From NCBI RefSeq assembly GCF_014217545.1, contig NZ_CP043178.1, forward strand, positions 2,480,001 to 2,544,000: a DNA stretch of 64,000 nt. Direction: 5' to 3'. Shown here piece by piece: positions 27,610 to 36,604 of the stretch; within the stretch, counting starts at the first letter, position 1; every line of letters begins with the position of its first letter. The notes under the pieces are model-generated. The model did not search any database. It was not told the DNA's origin and worked only from the letters and a program-made list of their open reading frames with translations. The stretch is from Pseudarthrobacter sp. NBSH8. GTDB taxonomy: Bacteria; Actinomycetota; Actinomycetes; Actinomycetales; Micrococcaceae. A program made the position numbers and the translations under genes.

Positions 27610-28325
27610 GTGAGTTTATGCCGCCGCGCCCATCAAGCCCGACTCCGGGCACAGCAACTCGCCATAGCTGTCCTGGCCCTATTGCTTATTGCTTTGCTTG
27701 GGTTTTACACCCTGGTCACCGGCAGGATCGCAGACGGACCGGCCAAGCTCCTGGACGGCGCTGGGCAGGCTTCAGCGGGCGCTGAACAGCTCAACGACGG
27801 CGCCGGTCAGCTGGCGGCCGGTGCGGGCATGGCAGACACCGGGGCCGGCAAGCTCTCGTCCGGTGCCGAGAAGGTCTACCTCGTCAGTGAAAAGCTGGCA
27901 CCGGGCGCAGACAGGCTGGAAGCAGGTGCAGACCAGCTCGCTGCGGGCGCGGTCAAAATCGAGACCGACGTCAACAACAAACTCGCGCCGGGCGTGTACA
28001 AGGTGGACGATGGCGCCCGGAAGCTCGACGCCGGGCAACCCAGCTGCAGGCCGGCGCCGGCAGGCTCGATCAGGGGGCGTCACAATTGCACGCAGGAACA
28101 GGGCGCCTGACCGCCGGCTTCGCCACACTGGGTGAGAAGCTCAACAGCCGCGATCCCAACAGTCCTGGCGTTGCGCTCGGTACCCAAGCGCTGGCGGCCG
28201 GCGCCTCGGAACTGGCCACAGGCAACACCAAGCTGGGCCTCGGGATCGACAAAGTTCTTGTGTTCGGATCCGCAAGCATCTACGTCGTGCTGTGGAACAG
28301 GCGAAGGCTGCAGTCTGCGGAGTAA
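27610..28325 (+). pseudogene. Frameshifted remnant of a YhgE/Pip-like membrane protein
   Basis: From GTG 27610 the frame gives a basic start, one membrane helix (LAIAVLALLLIALLGFYTLV) and then repeats of the form L-x-x-G-A-x-Q-L-x-x-G-A, as in the extracellular helical part of YhgE/Pip (phage infection protein) family members. The repeat pattern stops abruptly near 28036 and continues in another frame from about 28041 (LQAGAGRLDQGASQLHAG) to a final hydrophobic segment and stop at 28325. A lost or gained base near 28036-28041 restores one frame. The large membrane-bound C-terminal domain of the family is missing. A degraded fragment is the best reading; a sequencing error in a small intact gene is the alternative. 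Confidence 0.7.
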
Positions 28326-28333
28326 AAGGCCAC

Positions 28334-29071
28334 TCAGCCCAGCAGCTGCGATAGCGAGGTGACCTCATGACCGGAGAAATCCGGCGCAGGCTCCCCCACC
28401 CTGTTGAGCCAGATGCCGATCAGGCCCGCCGCCGTCGAACCTTCAGCGTCCAGCAGCCTGTTGTCCCCCACATAGAGGGTCTCCGCCGGCGCGATCCCCA
28501 ACAGGCGGACGCCTTCGAGGTAGATGGCTGGCTCAGGCTTGGCTACCCCTACGGTGTCGGTCCCAACGAGGCGCATGACGCGTTCCAAGCCGGCACTGTC
28601 GAGCTTGGCCCGCTGGTAGTCGTGCACGTTGTTGCTGACGGCACCATAGGGGATGCCGGCCGCGTCCAGCTGATCCAGGAGCGGCAGCACGTCCTCAAAG
28701 GCCCGCACATAGCTGGGCTGCAGCCGACTGTAGGCCGAGAGCCACCCGTGCGCTTCTTCGCCGTCGGCAAGTTCCACCCCGAAGTGCCCCAGAGCGGCGC
28801 GCCCCCGCAGGAGGCGCTGGTCATTGAAGGTCAATTCCCCCGCCAGGTACCTGTCGTAATAGTGAGTGGTCTCGTGCGTGAAGATCCTGCCGAAACGCTC
28901 CCACGAAGTCTGGTCCAGACCGGGCAGGAGGTGTTCGCTGACCTCGCGCAGGGCTGTGGTCATGGCGTATTCGAGGTCCACCAGGGTGTCGTCGATGTCG
29001 AACAGGACGCCCCGGATGGTCCCGAAGCGCGTCTTCAGGACTCCGTCAGCGGTAGTGCCGGTGGCGGACAT
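28334..29071 (-). CDS. HAD-superfamily hydrolase
   Basis: 245-residue cytosolic phosphatase-like protein. Motif I LFDIDDTLVDLEYA near residue 23 (nucleophile Asp), motif II GAVSNNVHDY, motif III VAKPEPAIYLEGV, motif IV YVGDNRLLDAEGS. An alpha-helical cap sits between motifs I and II (C1 cap), as in phosphoglycolate-phosphatase and nucleotidase subfamilies. Substrate unknown. The ATG overlaps the gltX stop by one base (TGATG), so it is translated with gltX. Confidence 0.93.
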   Translation of the reverse strand: MSATGTTADGVLKTRFGTIRGVLFDIDDTLVDLEYAMTTALREVSEHLLPGLDQTSWERFGRIFTHETTHYYDRYLAGELTFNDQRLLRGRAALGHFGVELADGEEAHGWLSAYSRLQPSYVRAFEDVLPLLDQLDAAGIPYGAVSNNVHDYQRAKLDSAGLERVMRLVGTDTVGVAKPEPAIYLEGVRLLGIAPAETLYVGDNRLLDAEGSTAAGLIGIWLNRVGEPAPDFSGHEVTSLSQLLG

Positions 29072-30585
29072 CAGCCGCGGAAGGTGCGGAGCCGGCTCAG
29101 GGACGAGTCCTTGCCCAGGATCACCATGGATTCGAAGAGCGGCGGGGAGATTCGGCGCCCGGAGATGGCTGTGCGCACAGGACCGAAGGCCAGCCGCGGC
29201 TTCAGCCCGAGGTCCTCCACGAGCGCCTGCTTCAGGGCCGCCTGGATCTCCTCCGGGTTCCAGTCCTGAACAGGCTCAAGGGCCGCCAGTGCGGCGTCAA
29301 ATACTTCGGTCAGGTTTGCGGGCAGGCCCTTGCGGGCGTCGTCTGCGACGTCAATCGCGTCGTCGGCCTTGAACAGGAAGGCGAGCATCTCCGGGGCCTC
29401 CCCCAGCAGGGTGATCCGCTCCTGGACGAGGGGCGCGGCCTCGGTGAGGATCTCTTCCTCCCGGTCGGTGAGGATCTCCCCTACCAGGTCCGCGGCCCGG
29501 AGGTACGGCACCAGGCGCGCACGGAAATCGGCGGCCTCAAGCAGCCGGACGTGCGTGCCGTTGATCGCCTCTGCCTTCTTCAGGTCAAAACGTGCCGGGT
29601 TGGCCAGCACATCGTGGATGTCGAAATGCTCCACGAGCTGCTTGACGGTGAAGACGTCCTCGTCGGCGCTCAGCGACCAGCCCAGGAGGGACAGGTAGTT
29701 CAGCAGGCCCTCGGGAATGAAGCCGCGTTCGCGGTGCAGAAACAGGCTGGATTCGGGGTCGCGCTTGGAGAGCTTCTTGTTGCCCTGGCCCATGACGTAC
29801 GGAAGGTGCCCGAACTCCGGCATGTACTCCGCAACGCCAATGGCGTAGAGGGCACGGTACAGGGCGATCTGGCGCGGCGTGGAGCTGAGCAGGTCTTCGC
29901 CGCGCAGCACGTGCGTGATGCCCATCAGGGCATCGTCCACCGGGTTCACCAGCGTGTACAACGGCGCGCCGTTGGCACGGACCACCGCGAAGTCCGGCAC
30001 GGAGCCTGCCTTGAACGTGATCTCGCCGCGGACGAGGTCCTTGAAGGTGAGGTCCTCGTCCGGCATCCGCAGGCGCAGCACGGCCTGGCGGCCTTCTGCC
30101 TTGTACTGGGCCAGCTGTTCCTCGGTGATGTGCCGGTCAAACCCGTCATACCCCAGCTTGGGGTCGCGGGACGCCGCACGGTGGCGGGCTTCGATTTCAG
30201 CCGGTGTGGAGTAGGACTCGTAAATGTGGCCGCCGGCCTTCAGCCGTGCGATGACATCCTGGTAGATGTCGCTGCGTTGGGACTGGCGGTACGGCTTGTG
30301 CGGGCCACCCACCTCGACTCCCTCGTCCCACGTGATGCCCAACCACTTCAGAGCGTCCAGCAGTTGGTGGTAGCTTTCCTCGCTGTCCCGCGCCGAGTCC
30401 GTGTCCTCGATGCGGAAGACCAGGGTGCCCTTGGTGTGCCGGGCATAGGCCCAGTTGAACAGCGCCGTCCGGATCAGGCCCACGTGCGGGGTGCCCGTGG
30501 GTGACGGGCAGAACCGCACACGGACCGGGGTTTCGGCGGTGACGGACGGGATGGCGGCAGGGTTCAGCTCGGAGGCAGTAGTCAT
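29071..30585 (-). CDS. gltX: Glutamate--tRNA ligase
   Basis: Class I aminoacyl-tRNA synthetase, 504 residues. [20 protein letters not shown] contains the HIGH-equivalent, and NKKLSKRDP is the KMSKS-equivalent. [16 protein letters not shown] is the glutamate and tRNA contact block. Start taken at ATG 30583-30585 (MTTASELNP); the frame is open further 5' but that runs into the FAH-family gene. Whether it also charges tRNA-Gln, followed by GatCAB amidation, cannot be told from this window. Confidence 0.97.
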   Translation of the reverse strand: MTTASELNPAAIPSVTAETPVRVRFCPSPTGTPHVGLIRTALFNWAYARHTKGTLVFRIEDTDSARDSEESYHQLLDALKWLGITWDEGVEVGGPHKPYRQSQRSDIYQDVIARLKAGGHIYESYSTPAEIEARHRAASRDPKLGYDGFDRHITEEQLAQYKAEGRQAVLRLRMPDEDLTFKDLVRGEITFKAGSVPDFAVVRANGAPLYTLVNPVDDALMGITHVLRGEDLLSSTPRQIALYRALYAIGVAEYMPEFGHLPYVMGQGNKKLSKRDPESSLFLHRERGFIPEGLLNYLSLLGWSLSADEDVFTVKQLVEHFDIHDVLANPARFDLKKAEAINGTHVRLLEAADFRARLVPYLRAADLVGEILTDREEEILTEAAPLVQERITLLGEAPEMLAFLFKADDAIDVADDARKGLPANLTEVFDAALAALEPVQDWNPEEIQAALKQALVEDLGLKPRLAFGPVRTAISGRRISPPLFESMVILGKDSSLSRLRTFRG

Positions 30586-30605
30586 AGTGGTTCCAACTTT
30601 ACCCG

Positions 30606-31382
30606 TCAGCGGCGGACCACCGGGTTGGACAGGCGGCCGATGCCCTCGATCTCCACGTCGTACCGGTCCCCCGCGGTGACGAGGTCGACCCCGGCCGGGG
30701 TGCCGGTCATGATGACGTCCCCGGGGAGCAGCGTGAAGGCCTGGGACACGATGGAGACGATTTCCCGGACACCGCGGATCATCTGGTTGGTGCTGCCGTC
30801 CTGGCGCAGTTCGCCGTTGAGCCAGCCCTTGATGGCCAGGTCTTCGGTGTCCAGCTCGGTCTCGATCCAAGGTCCCAGGGGCGCCGAGGTGTCGAAGCCC
30901 TTGGCCCGGGCCCACTGCACGTCCGTTTTCTGGACGTCGCGGGCCGTGAGGTCGTTGCCGCAGGTGTAGCCGAAGATGACGTCGTCGACGCGGTCTTCCG
31001 GGACGTCCTTGCAGATCCGGCCGATAACCACACACAGCTCGGCTTCGAACGAAACTTCATCTGAGAATTCCGGCAGCACAATGGGGTCGCCGGGGCCGAT
31101 GACGGAGGTGTTCGGCTTCAGGAACAGCAGCGGCTGCTGCGGGACTTCATTGCCCAGCTCAGCGGCGTGCTCGGCGAAGTTGCGGCCCACGCCGATCACC
31201 TTGCTGCGGGGAATGATCGGCGCCAGGAGCCGGACGTCTTCGAGCTTGTGCTTGACGTGCGTGCGCTCCACCCCGTTGAAGAAGGGATCGCCGTTGATGA
31301 CAGTGATTTCCTCACTGCCGGGCTCACCTTCAACTACGCCGTAGAGGGGATCAGAATCGACTACAAACCTGGCAATACGCAT
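30606..31382 (-). CDS. Fumarylacetoacetate hydrolase-family enzyme
   Basis: 258 residues, FAH fold. The metal-binding part is seen in [47 protein letters not shown] (Glu triad) and [14 protein letters not shown], with [11 protein letters not shown] near the end. Family members act as hydratases, isomerases or oxaloacetate decarboxylases; the substrate cannot be assigned. It lies 20 bases upstream of gltX, an arrangement also present in mycobacteria (Rv2993c beside gltX, by memory). Confidence 0.92.
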   Translation of the reverse strand: MRIARFVVDSDPLYGVVEGEPGSEEITVINGDPFFNGVERTHVKHKLEDVRLLAPIIPRSKVIGVGRNFAEHAAELGNEVPQQPLLFLKPNTSVIGPGDPIVLPEFSDEVSFEAELCVVIGRICKDVPEDRVDDVIFGYTCGNDLTARDVQKTDVQWARAKGFDTSAPLGPWIETELDTEDLAIKGWLNGELRQDGSTNQMIRGVREIVSIVSQAFTLLPGDVIMTGTPAGVDLVTAGDRYDVEIEGIGRLSNPVVRR

Positions 31383-31438
31383 GGTCTCCAGCCTACCGTC
31401 TTGAGCGGCGGCACCTGCCTTTGCGTCATGCCCTACGG

Positions 31439-32236
31439 TCAGGTGCCGGGCAGCCCACGGAGGTAGTCGAGCTGCGCGGCAACCGACATTTCGGCCGCCC
31501 GCCGGACGGAAGGGTCGACGTCGGCGTACACGGCGTCTGCCACGTCCGCCACCGTGGCGTCCCCGCCGAGCCGGGCCAGCGCTGCGCGGATCTGCGCCAG
31601 CCGCTCCTGCCGGTGCTCGCGGTAGGCGCGGGTGGTGGCCTCCAGGGAGGGCAGCACCGGGCCGTGGGCCGGCAGGACGGCGGCCTGGCCAAGGGCTTCG
31701 AGCCGGTCCAGGGACCGGAGGTAGTCCCCCAGCCTGCCGTCCGGGTAGTCCAGCATGGTGGTGCCGCGGCCCAAGATAGTGTCGCCGGTCAGTACTGAAC
31801 CGTGCGGGCCGTCGTGGGGAAGATGGAAGCAGACGGAATCGGAGGTATGACCCGGCGTGGCCAGGACCTGGACCGTCGCTCCCGCCGCTTGGATGGTTTC
31901 ACGGTCCTGAAGGGGTTCGCCGCCGCCGTGGCAGTGCCGGGGATCGGCGGCACGGACCGGGGCTCCGGTGAGCTCATGAAGCCGCAGGGAGCCCGCGGTG
32001 TGGTCGGCATGCCGGTGCGTGACAAGGATGAGTTCCACGGGGCCTGCGTCCGCGAGTCGGCGGAGGTGGCCATCGTCCGCGGGGCCCGGATCCACCACCA
32101 CAGATGCGCTGGCTCCGGGGGCGGAGATGACGTACGAATTGGTGCCGTCCAGGCTCAGTGGCCCAGGGTTGGGCGCCAGGATGAAAGCCGTCAGCGGGCT
32201 GCAGGTGTGGAGGGAGCCGCTCGGGATGGAGTTCAC
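31439..32236 (-). CDS. MBL-fold metallohydrolase
   Basis: 265 residues with a binuclear metal site: VTHRHADHTAGSL (HxHxDH), TPGHTSDSVCFHL, LTGDTILGRGTTML, and a late PAHGPV. The C-terminal winged-helix-like tail and wording resemble LACTB2-type hydrolases; substrate unknown. Start chosen at GTG 32234-32236 (VNSIPSGSLHTC), because the longer open frame begins with residues that look like random translation. Downstream of the palindromic repeat and upstream of the FAH gene by 56 bases. Confidence 0.88.
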   Translation of the reverse strand: MNSIPSGSLHTCSPLTAFILAPNPGPLSLDGTNSYVISAPGASASVVVDPGPADDGHLRRLADAGPVELILVTHRHADHTAGSLRLHELTGAPVRAADPRHCHGGGEPLQDRETIQAAGATVQVLATPGHTSDSVCFHLPHDGPHGSVLTGDTILGRGTTMLDYPDGRLGDYLRSLDRLEALGQAAVLPAHGPVLPSLEATTRAYREHRQERLAQIRAALARLGGDATVADVADAVYADVDPSVRRAAEMSVAAQLDYLRGLPGT

Positions 32237-32328
32237 TGCACCATCTTCGCATCCGGCCGGCACGGAATAACCGCACACCCAGGGCTGGTGAGCCCAACGA
32301 CTGGGACGGACCTGCCCGCAGTTAAAGG

Positions 32329-32393
32329 ACAACGCGGGGTCACTTAACGCCCGTCCCGATACGGTTAATGGGCGCTAAGTGACCCCGCGTTGT
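32329..32393. repeat. Long palindromic element between ilvE and the MBL hydrolase
   Basis: Two 24-base arms (32329-32352 and 32370-32393) match as an inverted repeat with one mismatch, around a 17-base loop. The outer core is CGCGGGGTCACTTA and its complement. It starts 20 bases past the ilvE stop. It could act as a terminator hairpin or be one copy of a dispersed palindromic repeat; no second copy was seen in this window. Confidence 0.8.
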
Positions 32394-32413
32394 ATTGGCC
32401 AGGGGTGTGGAGG

Positions 32414-33526
32414 TCAGGCCAAGCGGGTCAGCCAGCCGTGGGTATCCGGCGCGGTTCCAGTCTGGATGCCCAGGAGCTGTTCGCGGATGGCCATGGTGGT
32501 CTCCCCCGCCGTCGCGTCCTCGGAGCCGATGAATTCGGTGGTGTCCTTCAGGACACCGATCGGCGTGATCACCGCTGCGGTGCCGCAGGCAAAGACCTCG
32601 GTGATCTCGCCGGAGGCCACGCCGTCGCGCCATTCATCAAGGGTGATCTTGCGCTCCGTCACTTCACGGCCCATGTCCTTGGCCACCTGCATGACGGACA
32701 TGCGGGTCACGCCTTCCAGGATGGTGCCGCTCAGCGCGGGAGTGACCAGTGAGCCGTCCTTCATCACGAAGAATACGTTCATACCGCCGAGCTCTTCCAC
32801 GGCGTCATCGTTGAAGTGGTCCAGGAACAGCACCTGCTTGCAGCCGTTGGCTTCGGCTTCCTGCTGGGCGATCAGGGAGGCGGCGTAGTTGCCGCCGCAC
32901 TTGGCCGCACCGGTGCCGCCGCGGCCTGCGCGGGCGTACTCGCGGGAGATCCAGATGGACACAGGCTTGAGTTCGCCGCCGAAGTAGTTGCCGGCAGGCG
33001 ATGCGATCACCCGGAAGGACACCTCACGCGCTGCCCGGACACCCAGGAACGCCTCGGTGGCGATCATGAACGGGCGCAGGTACAGGGCCTCGCCCTCACC
33101 GGCGGGAACCCATTCCTTGTCCGCCTGCACAAGTTCCCGGATGGCGCCCAGGAAGTATTCCTCGGGCAGTTCCGGCAGCGCCAGGCGGCGGGCCGACTTG
33201 TTCAGGCGGGCCGCATTCGCCTCCGGACGGAAGGTCCAGATTGAGCCGTCAGCATGGCGGTATGCCTTGAGGCCTTCGAAGATCTCCTGGCCGTAGTGCA
33301 GCACCGCCGCAGAGGGATCCAGGGAGATGGGTCCGTAGGCCTCAACGCGCGCTTTGTGCCAGCCACCTTCGCCTTGCTCGTCGACGCTGTAGTCGACGAC
33401 GGCGGTGTGGTCGGTGAAGTAGTTGCCAAATCCCGGGTTCGCCAGGATGGCTGCACGCTCTTCAGCTGACTTCGGGGTTGCCGAGAGTTGCTGGTTAAAT
33501 TCGACGCCATGGGCGGTCTGAGTCAT
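32414..33526 (-). CDS. ilvE: Branched-chain amino acid aminotransferase
   Basis: Class IV PLP aminotransferase of 370 residues, final step of Val, Leu and Ile synthesis. Family blocks: [59 protein letters not shown] and the active region [18 protein letters not shown]. Start ATG 33524-33526 ([12 protein letters not shown]) has GGAGG five bases upstream; the longer frame is rejected. A single GTCTCA half-site at 33623-33628 and the palindrome CGGTTAACCG (33612-33621) lie upstream, so it may be tied to the leucine circuit. Confidence 0.97.
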   Translation of the reverse strand: MTQTAHGVEFNQQLSATPKSAEERAAILANPGFGNYFTDHTAVVDYSVDEQGEGGWHKARVEAYGPISLDPSAAVLHYGQEIFEGLKAYRHADGSIWTFRPEANAARLNKSARRLALPELPEEYFLGAIRELVQADKEWVPAGEGEALYLRPFMIATEAFLGVRAAREVSFRVIASPAGNYFGGELKPVSIWISREYARAGRGGTGAAKCGGNYAASLIAQQEAEANGCKQVLFLDHFNDDAVEELGGMNVFFVMKDGSLVTPALSGTILEGVTRMSVMQVAKDMGREVTERKITLDEWRDGVASGEITEVFACGTAAVITPIGVLKDTTEFIGSEDATAGETTMAIREQLLGIQTGTAPDTHGWLTRLA

Positions 33527-33638
33527 GGTTCCTCCACGATCGGCTGCCTTCTGGATGTGGTTCAGCACTGAACCGCAGGGCAGCATTTGGTGATTCGAAA
33601 CTAGCTTACGCCGGTTAACCGAGTCTCAAGAGCACGGT

Positions 33639-34691
33639 CTACAGCGCTGCAGCGATGGCATCCCCCACGGCGCTGGTACTGCGGGCGCCGCCGTCGCGGG
33701 TTTCGACGTCGGCGATCACCGCAGCTTCGATCCTGCGGGCCGCGGCGGTGAAGCCAAGGTGGTCCAGCAGGAGCACCGCGGACAGGATGGCCGCAGTGGG
33801 ATCGGCCTTCTGCTGGCCGGCGATATCCGGGGCCGAGCCGTGGACCGGTTCAAACATGGACGGAGCAGTACGGTCCATGTTGATGTTGCCGGACGCCGCC
33901 AGCCCGATGCCGCCGGTGATGGCTGCCGCGAGGTCAGTGAGGATATCGCCGAAGAGGTTGTCGGTGACAATGACATCGAAGCGGGAGGGGTTGGTGACCA
34001 TAAAGATGGTGGCCGCATCAACATGCAGGTAATCGTGGGTGACCTCGGGGAACTCCTGGGCCACCGCCTCGACCGTGCGCTTCCACAGGTGGCCGGCGTA
34101 GACCAGGACGTTGTGCTTGTGAACAAGGGTCACATGCCTGCGTTCGCGGGCACTTGCGCGGCGGAAGGCGTCGCGGACAACGCGCTCCACGCCGTAGGCC
34201 GTGTTCAGTGAGACCTCGGTGGCCACCTCGTGGGGTGTGCCGGTGCGAAGCGAGCCGCCGTTGCCCACATATGGACCCTCGGTCCCCTCGCGGACGACGA
34301 TAAAATCGATGATGCCGGGATTGGCCAGCGGGCTGCCTACGGTTCCGTACAGCCGCGACGGCCGCAGGTTGACGTAGTGGTCCAGGCTGAAGCGGAGCTT
34401 GAGCAGCATCTCCCGCTCGATGATGCCGGACGGAATCCGCGTGTCGCCGGGGGCGGCACCAACCGCACCAAAGAGGATCGCGTCCCGTGTGCGCAGGTCG
34501 GCGAGGACTTCATCCGGAAGGGTCTCGCCGGTGGCCAGCCAGTGCTCGGCGCCGAGCTTGTAGTGGGTCTGCTCCAGGACAACGCCTTCAGCAGCGACAG
34601 CCTTTTCGAGGACTTTCAGTGCCTCGGCAATGACCTCTGGGCCAATGCCGTCACCGGGAATGACAGCGAGATTGATCGTGGATGCGCTCAT
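33639..34691 (-). CDS. leuB: 3-isopropylmalate dehydrogenase
   Basis: NAD-dependent oxidative decarboxylase of leucine synthesis; 350 residues. Motifs: [79 protein letters not shown]. The promoter has TTGTCC and TAATAT boxes with the TCTCA/TGAGA operator just upstream. The -10 box is only nine bases from the ATG, giving an almost leaderless mRNA. ilvE follows after 112 bases on the same strand. Confidence 0.97.
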   Translation of the reverse strand: MSASTINLAVIPGDGIGPEVIAEALKVLEKAVAAEGVVLEQTHYKLGAEHWLATGETLPDEVLADLRTRDAILFGAVGAAPGDTRIPSGIIEREMLLKLRFSLDHYVNLRPSRLYGTVGSPLANPGIIDFIVVREGTEGPYVGNGGSLRTGTPHEVATEVSLNTAYGVERVVRDAFRRASARERRHVTLVHKHNVLVYAGHLWKRTVEAVAQEFPEVTHDYLHVDAATIFMVTNPSRFDVIVTDNLFGDILTDLAAAITGGIGLAASGNINMDRTAPSMFEPVHGSAPDIAGQQKADPTAAILSAVLLLDHLGFTAAARRIEAAVIADVETRDGGARSTSAVGDAIAAAL

Positions 34692-34700
34692 GCTCCAAGA

Positions 34701-34748
34701 ATATTAAGATCATCCGCATGCCGGACAATCAGTCTCATTTGTTGAGAC
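34701..34748 (-). promoter_or_regulatory. leuB promoter with upstream inverted-repeat operator
   Basis: On the minus strand: operator GTCTCA-N5-TGAGAC (34732-34748, six-base perfect arms), then -35 TTGTCC (34723-34728), a 16-base spacer and -10 TAATAT (34701-34706). The operator touches the upstream edge of the -35 box, a position that fits activation better than simple blockage. It overlaps the last codons and stop of the sortase gene. Confidence 0.68.
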
Positions 34749-35415
34749 GAAGGAGCGGATCCTCCGGCGAGGCCACCACCACCACGTTGGTGCCCCAGAA
34801 ATCATCCGTGTAACAGGAAATGAGGACCAGCCTGTTGGGTGCCACTTGCCAGATGTGGCTGTCTTTGAGCCCGGATTTTTCGTAGGTAGTTACTGAATCC
34901 ACCACGTAGGCCACTTCGCCCGTGGCTGTGGCCACGGTCAGCCTGTCACCTGCCGCCGCGTGTGTACTCAGCCGGTTAAACGGCGCGTCCCTGTCCACCC
35001 AGCTATGGCCGGCAATGTAGGTGGTATTGACCGAGCCCACTCCGGGCACACCGTAGGGCGACAGCCAGTAGCCGTCCATGGTGGGCGGCGGCACGATGGT
35101 CTGGGTGGCCTGGTCCTCGCCGCTGGGCTCGAGCGGATGGACCACCACATCGATGTCTGCGGCCTGATACACCAGCCGCTGCGGCGGCGACGATGCCGGA
35201 CCCGCCGGGACCGGGGCGCCGGTGTCCGTGGAGGGCGTGGGGGTGGACGGCGCTGGGCCCTGGGTGGTCGGCTGCACAGCAGCCCCGGTCACGGCCGGCG
35301 ACGGTCCCGGCCCGGCCAGGAATGGCAGAAATGCGAACGCCAGGTAGGCCAGCACGCCACACAGCGCCACAAAGACAATGCTCTTGGCGGTGAAGAGCCT
35401 TCCATCGCTGTCCAT
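34735..35415 (-). CDS. Sortase-family protein (class E/F-like) with atypical active site
   Basis: 226 residues: short cytosolic start, one membrane helix (IVFVALCGVLAYLAFAFLPFLAG), a Pro/Thr-rich stalk, then a sortase domain. The catalytic His is in TYIAGHSWVDRDAPFNRL and the Cys in RLVLISCYTDD. The strand after the Cys reads WGTNVVVVASP, with Asn where sortases usually carry the catalytic Arg and no Arg nearby. In actinobacterial class E/F enzymes I recall Asn here but with an Arg two residues earlier. It lies downstream of a repeat surface protein, with a strong hairpin between them. Confidence 0.85.
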   Translation of the reverse strand: MDSDGRLFTAKSIVFVALCGVLAYLAFAFLPFLAGPGPSPAVTGAAVQPTTQGPAPSTPTPSTDTGAPVPAGPASSPPQRLVYQAADIDVVVHPLEPSGEDQATQTIVPPPTMDGYWLSPYGVPGVGSVNTTYIAGHSWVDRDAPFNRLSTHAAAGDRLTVATATGEVAYVVDSVTTYEKSGLKDSHIWQVAPNRLVLISCYTDDFWGTNVVVVASPEDPLLRLNK

Positions 35416-35451
35416 GGTTACCCCGCTTGTCAGTCGGATTTGCCCGGTTTG

Positions 35452-35492
35452 CCGGCAGGCGCCGTGCCCTTTGTGGCCACGGCGCCTGCCGG
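35452..35492. terminator. Strong hairpin between surface protein and sortase
   Basis: Perfect 15-base arms (35452-35466 and 35478-35492) around an 11-base loop. No T-run follows on either strand, so it may be an RNA stabiliser or attenuating hairpin rather than a classic terminator. It separates expression of the surface protein from the sortase. Confidence 0.65.
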
Positions 35493-35531
35493 TGATTCAA
35501 ACAGCGCCCCTGCGGGCGCCAGTAGCCGGCG

Positions 35532-36335
35532 TCATTCCTTCCGGGGCCGGGATACGGTACCGCTGGCTGCCAGGGTCTTGCGGGCAGCCACTCCCGCTGC
35601 AGCGAGCAACATCACGACGATGCCAGCGGCCCAGGGGGCGATGGAAACGTCAGTCGAACCTGCCATTGCAGTCTGGACATTGAAGCCAGGGTTGTTGGCA
35701 GCTACGGCACCTTGACCCGTCGGTGTACCCACAACTGCCCCTCTGGGAGTTTCGCCCGGCACCACAGGCGGCACCACAGGCGGCACCACAGGCGGGACCA
35801 CCGGCGGCACAGTTGTGGGAACGCAACCGTTGTTGTAGGTTGCCTGCCCTTCAGCCGTCCAGTTCTGGCCAGCAGGCAGCACCGTGCCATCGTTCGGCGG
35901 GATGATGTCCTCAGAGTGCTGGTGGTTGGCATTGGCGTGGCCGTTGAGACCGTTCAGGTCGATCGTCACCGACACGTACGGGTTGGTTGCCGATCCGGTG
36001 GCGTGGCAGATGGTGATCTTGTGACCCCCGTTGCCGTTCCCCGACTCACCCGGTGCCGCGCAGCCGGCATTCCAGACATCGACCCTGTCAAGGTTCTGGC
36101 CGCCGGGAAGTACATTTCCGTCGTTGGCCGGAATGATGTCTTCATCATCCTGGTGGCCCACGTGGCCGTTGAGCCCGTTAAGGTTGATGGTCACCGACAC
36201 GTAGGGGTTGGTTGCCGAGCCGGTGGCATGGCAAATGGTGATCATTTTTTCGCTGTCGGGCGACGCGGTGGCCGGCGCTGTGGCACCCAATAGCGCAAGA
36301 CCCGCGACACCAAAAGCGGCAAGGATCCGTTTCAT
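35532..36335 (-). CDS. Secreted surface protein with two ICHATG-type repeats
   Basis: 267 residues. A signal peptide (MKRILAAFGVAGLALLG...ATAS) leads to two copies of a ~60-residue unit beginning ITICHATGSATNPYVSVTI, then LNGLNGH with His-rich spacing, EDIIP-ND-G, and a closing Asn-x-Gly-Cys. Each unit has two Cys and several His, so a disulfide and perhaps a metal site are likely. A VPP-VVPP proline run follows, then a linker, a membrane helix (WAAGIVVMLLAAAGVA) and a basic tail. This is the shape of a wall-sorted protein, yet no LPxTG is present. ATG 36333-36335 is chosen for its GGAG at six bases. Function unknown. Confidence 0.85.
   Translation of the reverse strand: MKRILAAFGVAGLALLGATAPATASPDSEKMITICHATGSATNPYVSVTINLNGLNGHVGHQDDEDIIPANDGNVLPGGQNLDRVDVWNAGCAAPGESGNGNGGHKITICHATGSATNPYVSVTIDLNGLNGHANANHQHSEDIIPPNDGTVLPAGQNWTAEGQATYNNGCVPTTVPPVVPPVVPPVVPPVVPGETPRGAVVGTPTGQGAVAANNPGFNVQTAMAGSTDVSIAPWAAGIVVMLLAAAGVAARKTLAASGTVSRPRKE
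35823..36242 (-). repeat. Tandem duplicated module inside the surface protein gene
   Basis: Two coding units, 36060-36242 (first) and 35823-36020 (second), share nearly identical DNA over the first ~80 bases, including the stretch encoding NPYVSVTI and LNGLNGH. The high DNA identity suggests recent duplication or gene conversion. A second small repeat, GGCGGCACCACA, encodes the VPP run near 35760-35810. Confidence 0.85.
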
Positions 36336-36604
36336 TTCCGTCTCCATCCATTGTCTGGTCCAAACTGATCAGACAGGTGAAAGAACGGCGCCATCCCCGA
36401 CACGGAGGGCTAAAGGCAAACGGACAGCATCGGGGCGACGGTTCTCCCAGATGCGAATCATCAGTTTGCTAACCAGATAAGGCTAGACAGACGGACACCA
36501 AGATGTCTCCAGTACTCAGTACCCGCCTTACAACGTGGGCTCTACTGACCGGCCCCGGAACCGTACTCAGTCCGCGTACCAGCAAGTAGCCAGCAGGGAC
36601 ATAC
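36336..36604 (-). promoter_or_regulatory. 269-base upstream region of the surface protein with repeated GTACTCAGT
   Basis: Between metG and the surface protein. Two direct copies of GTACTCAGT occur at 36512-36520 and 36563-36571; the first extends to the palindrome GTACTCAGTAC (36512-36522). Spacing is 51 bases, close to five helical turns. No gene, tRNA or riboswitch that I recognise. Role as a regulator site is a guess. Confidence 0.4.

Noticed and set aside
30586..31035. 5' extension of gltX
   Set aside because: It runs back into the FAH-family gene; the conserved synthetase begins at MTTASELNP.
35532..35720. TPTGQ as a sorting signal of the surface protein
   Set aside because: It is about 30 residues before the membrane helix and does not fit LPxTG or LAxTG spacing.
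35760..35815. Short GC-rich direct repeats resembling a small CRISPR array
   Set aside because: They are in-frame codons for a VPP proline run, with no spacers and no cas genes.
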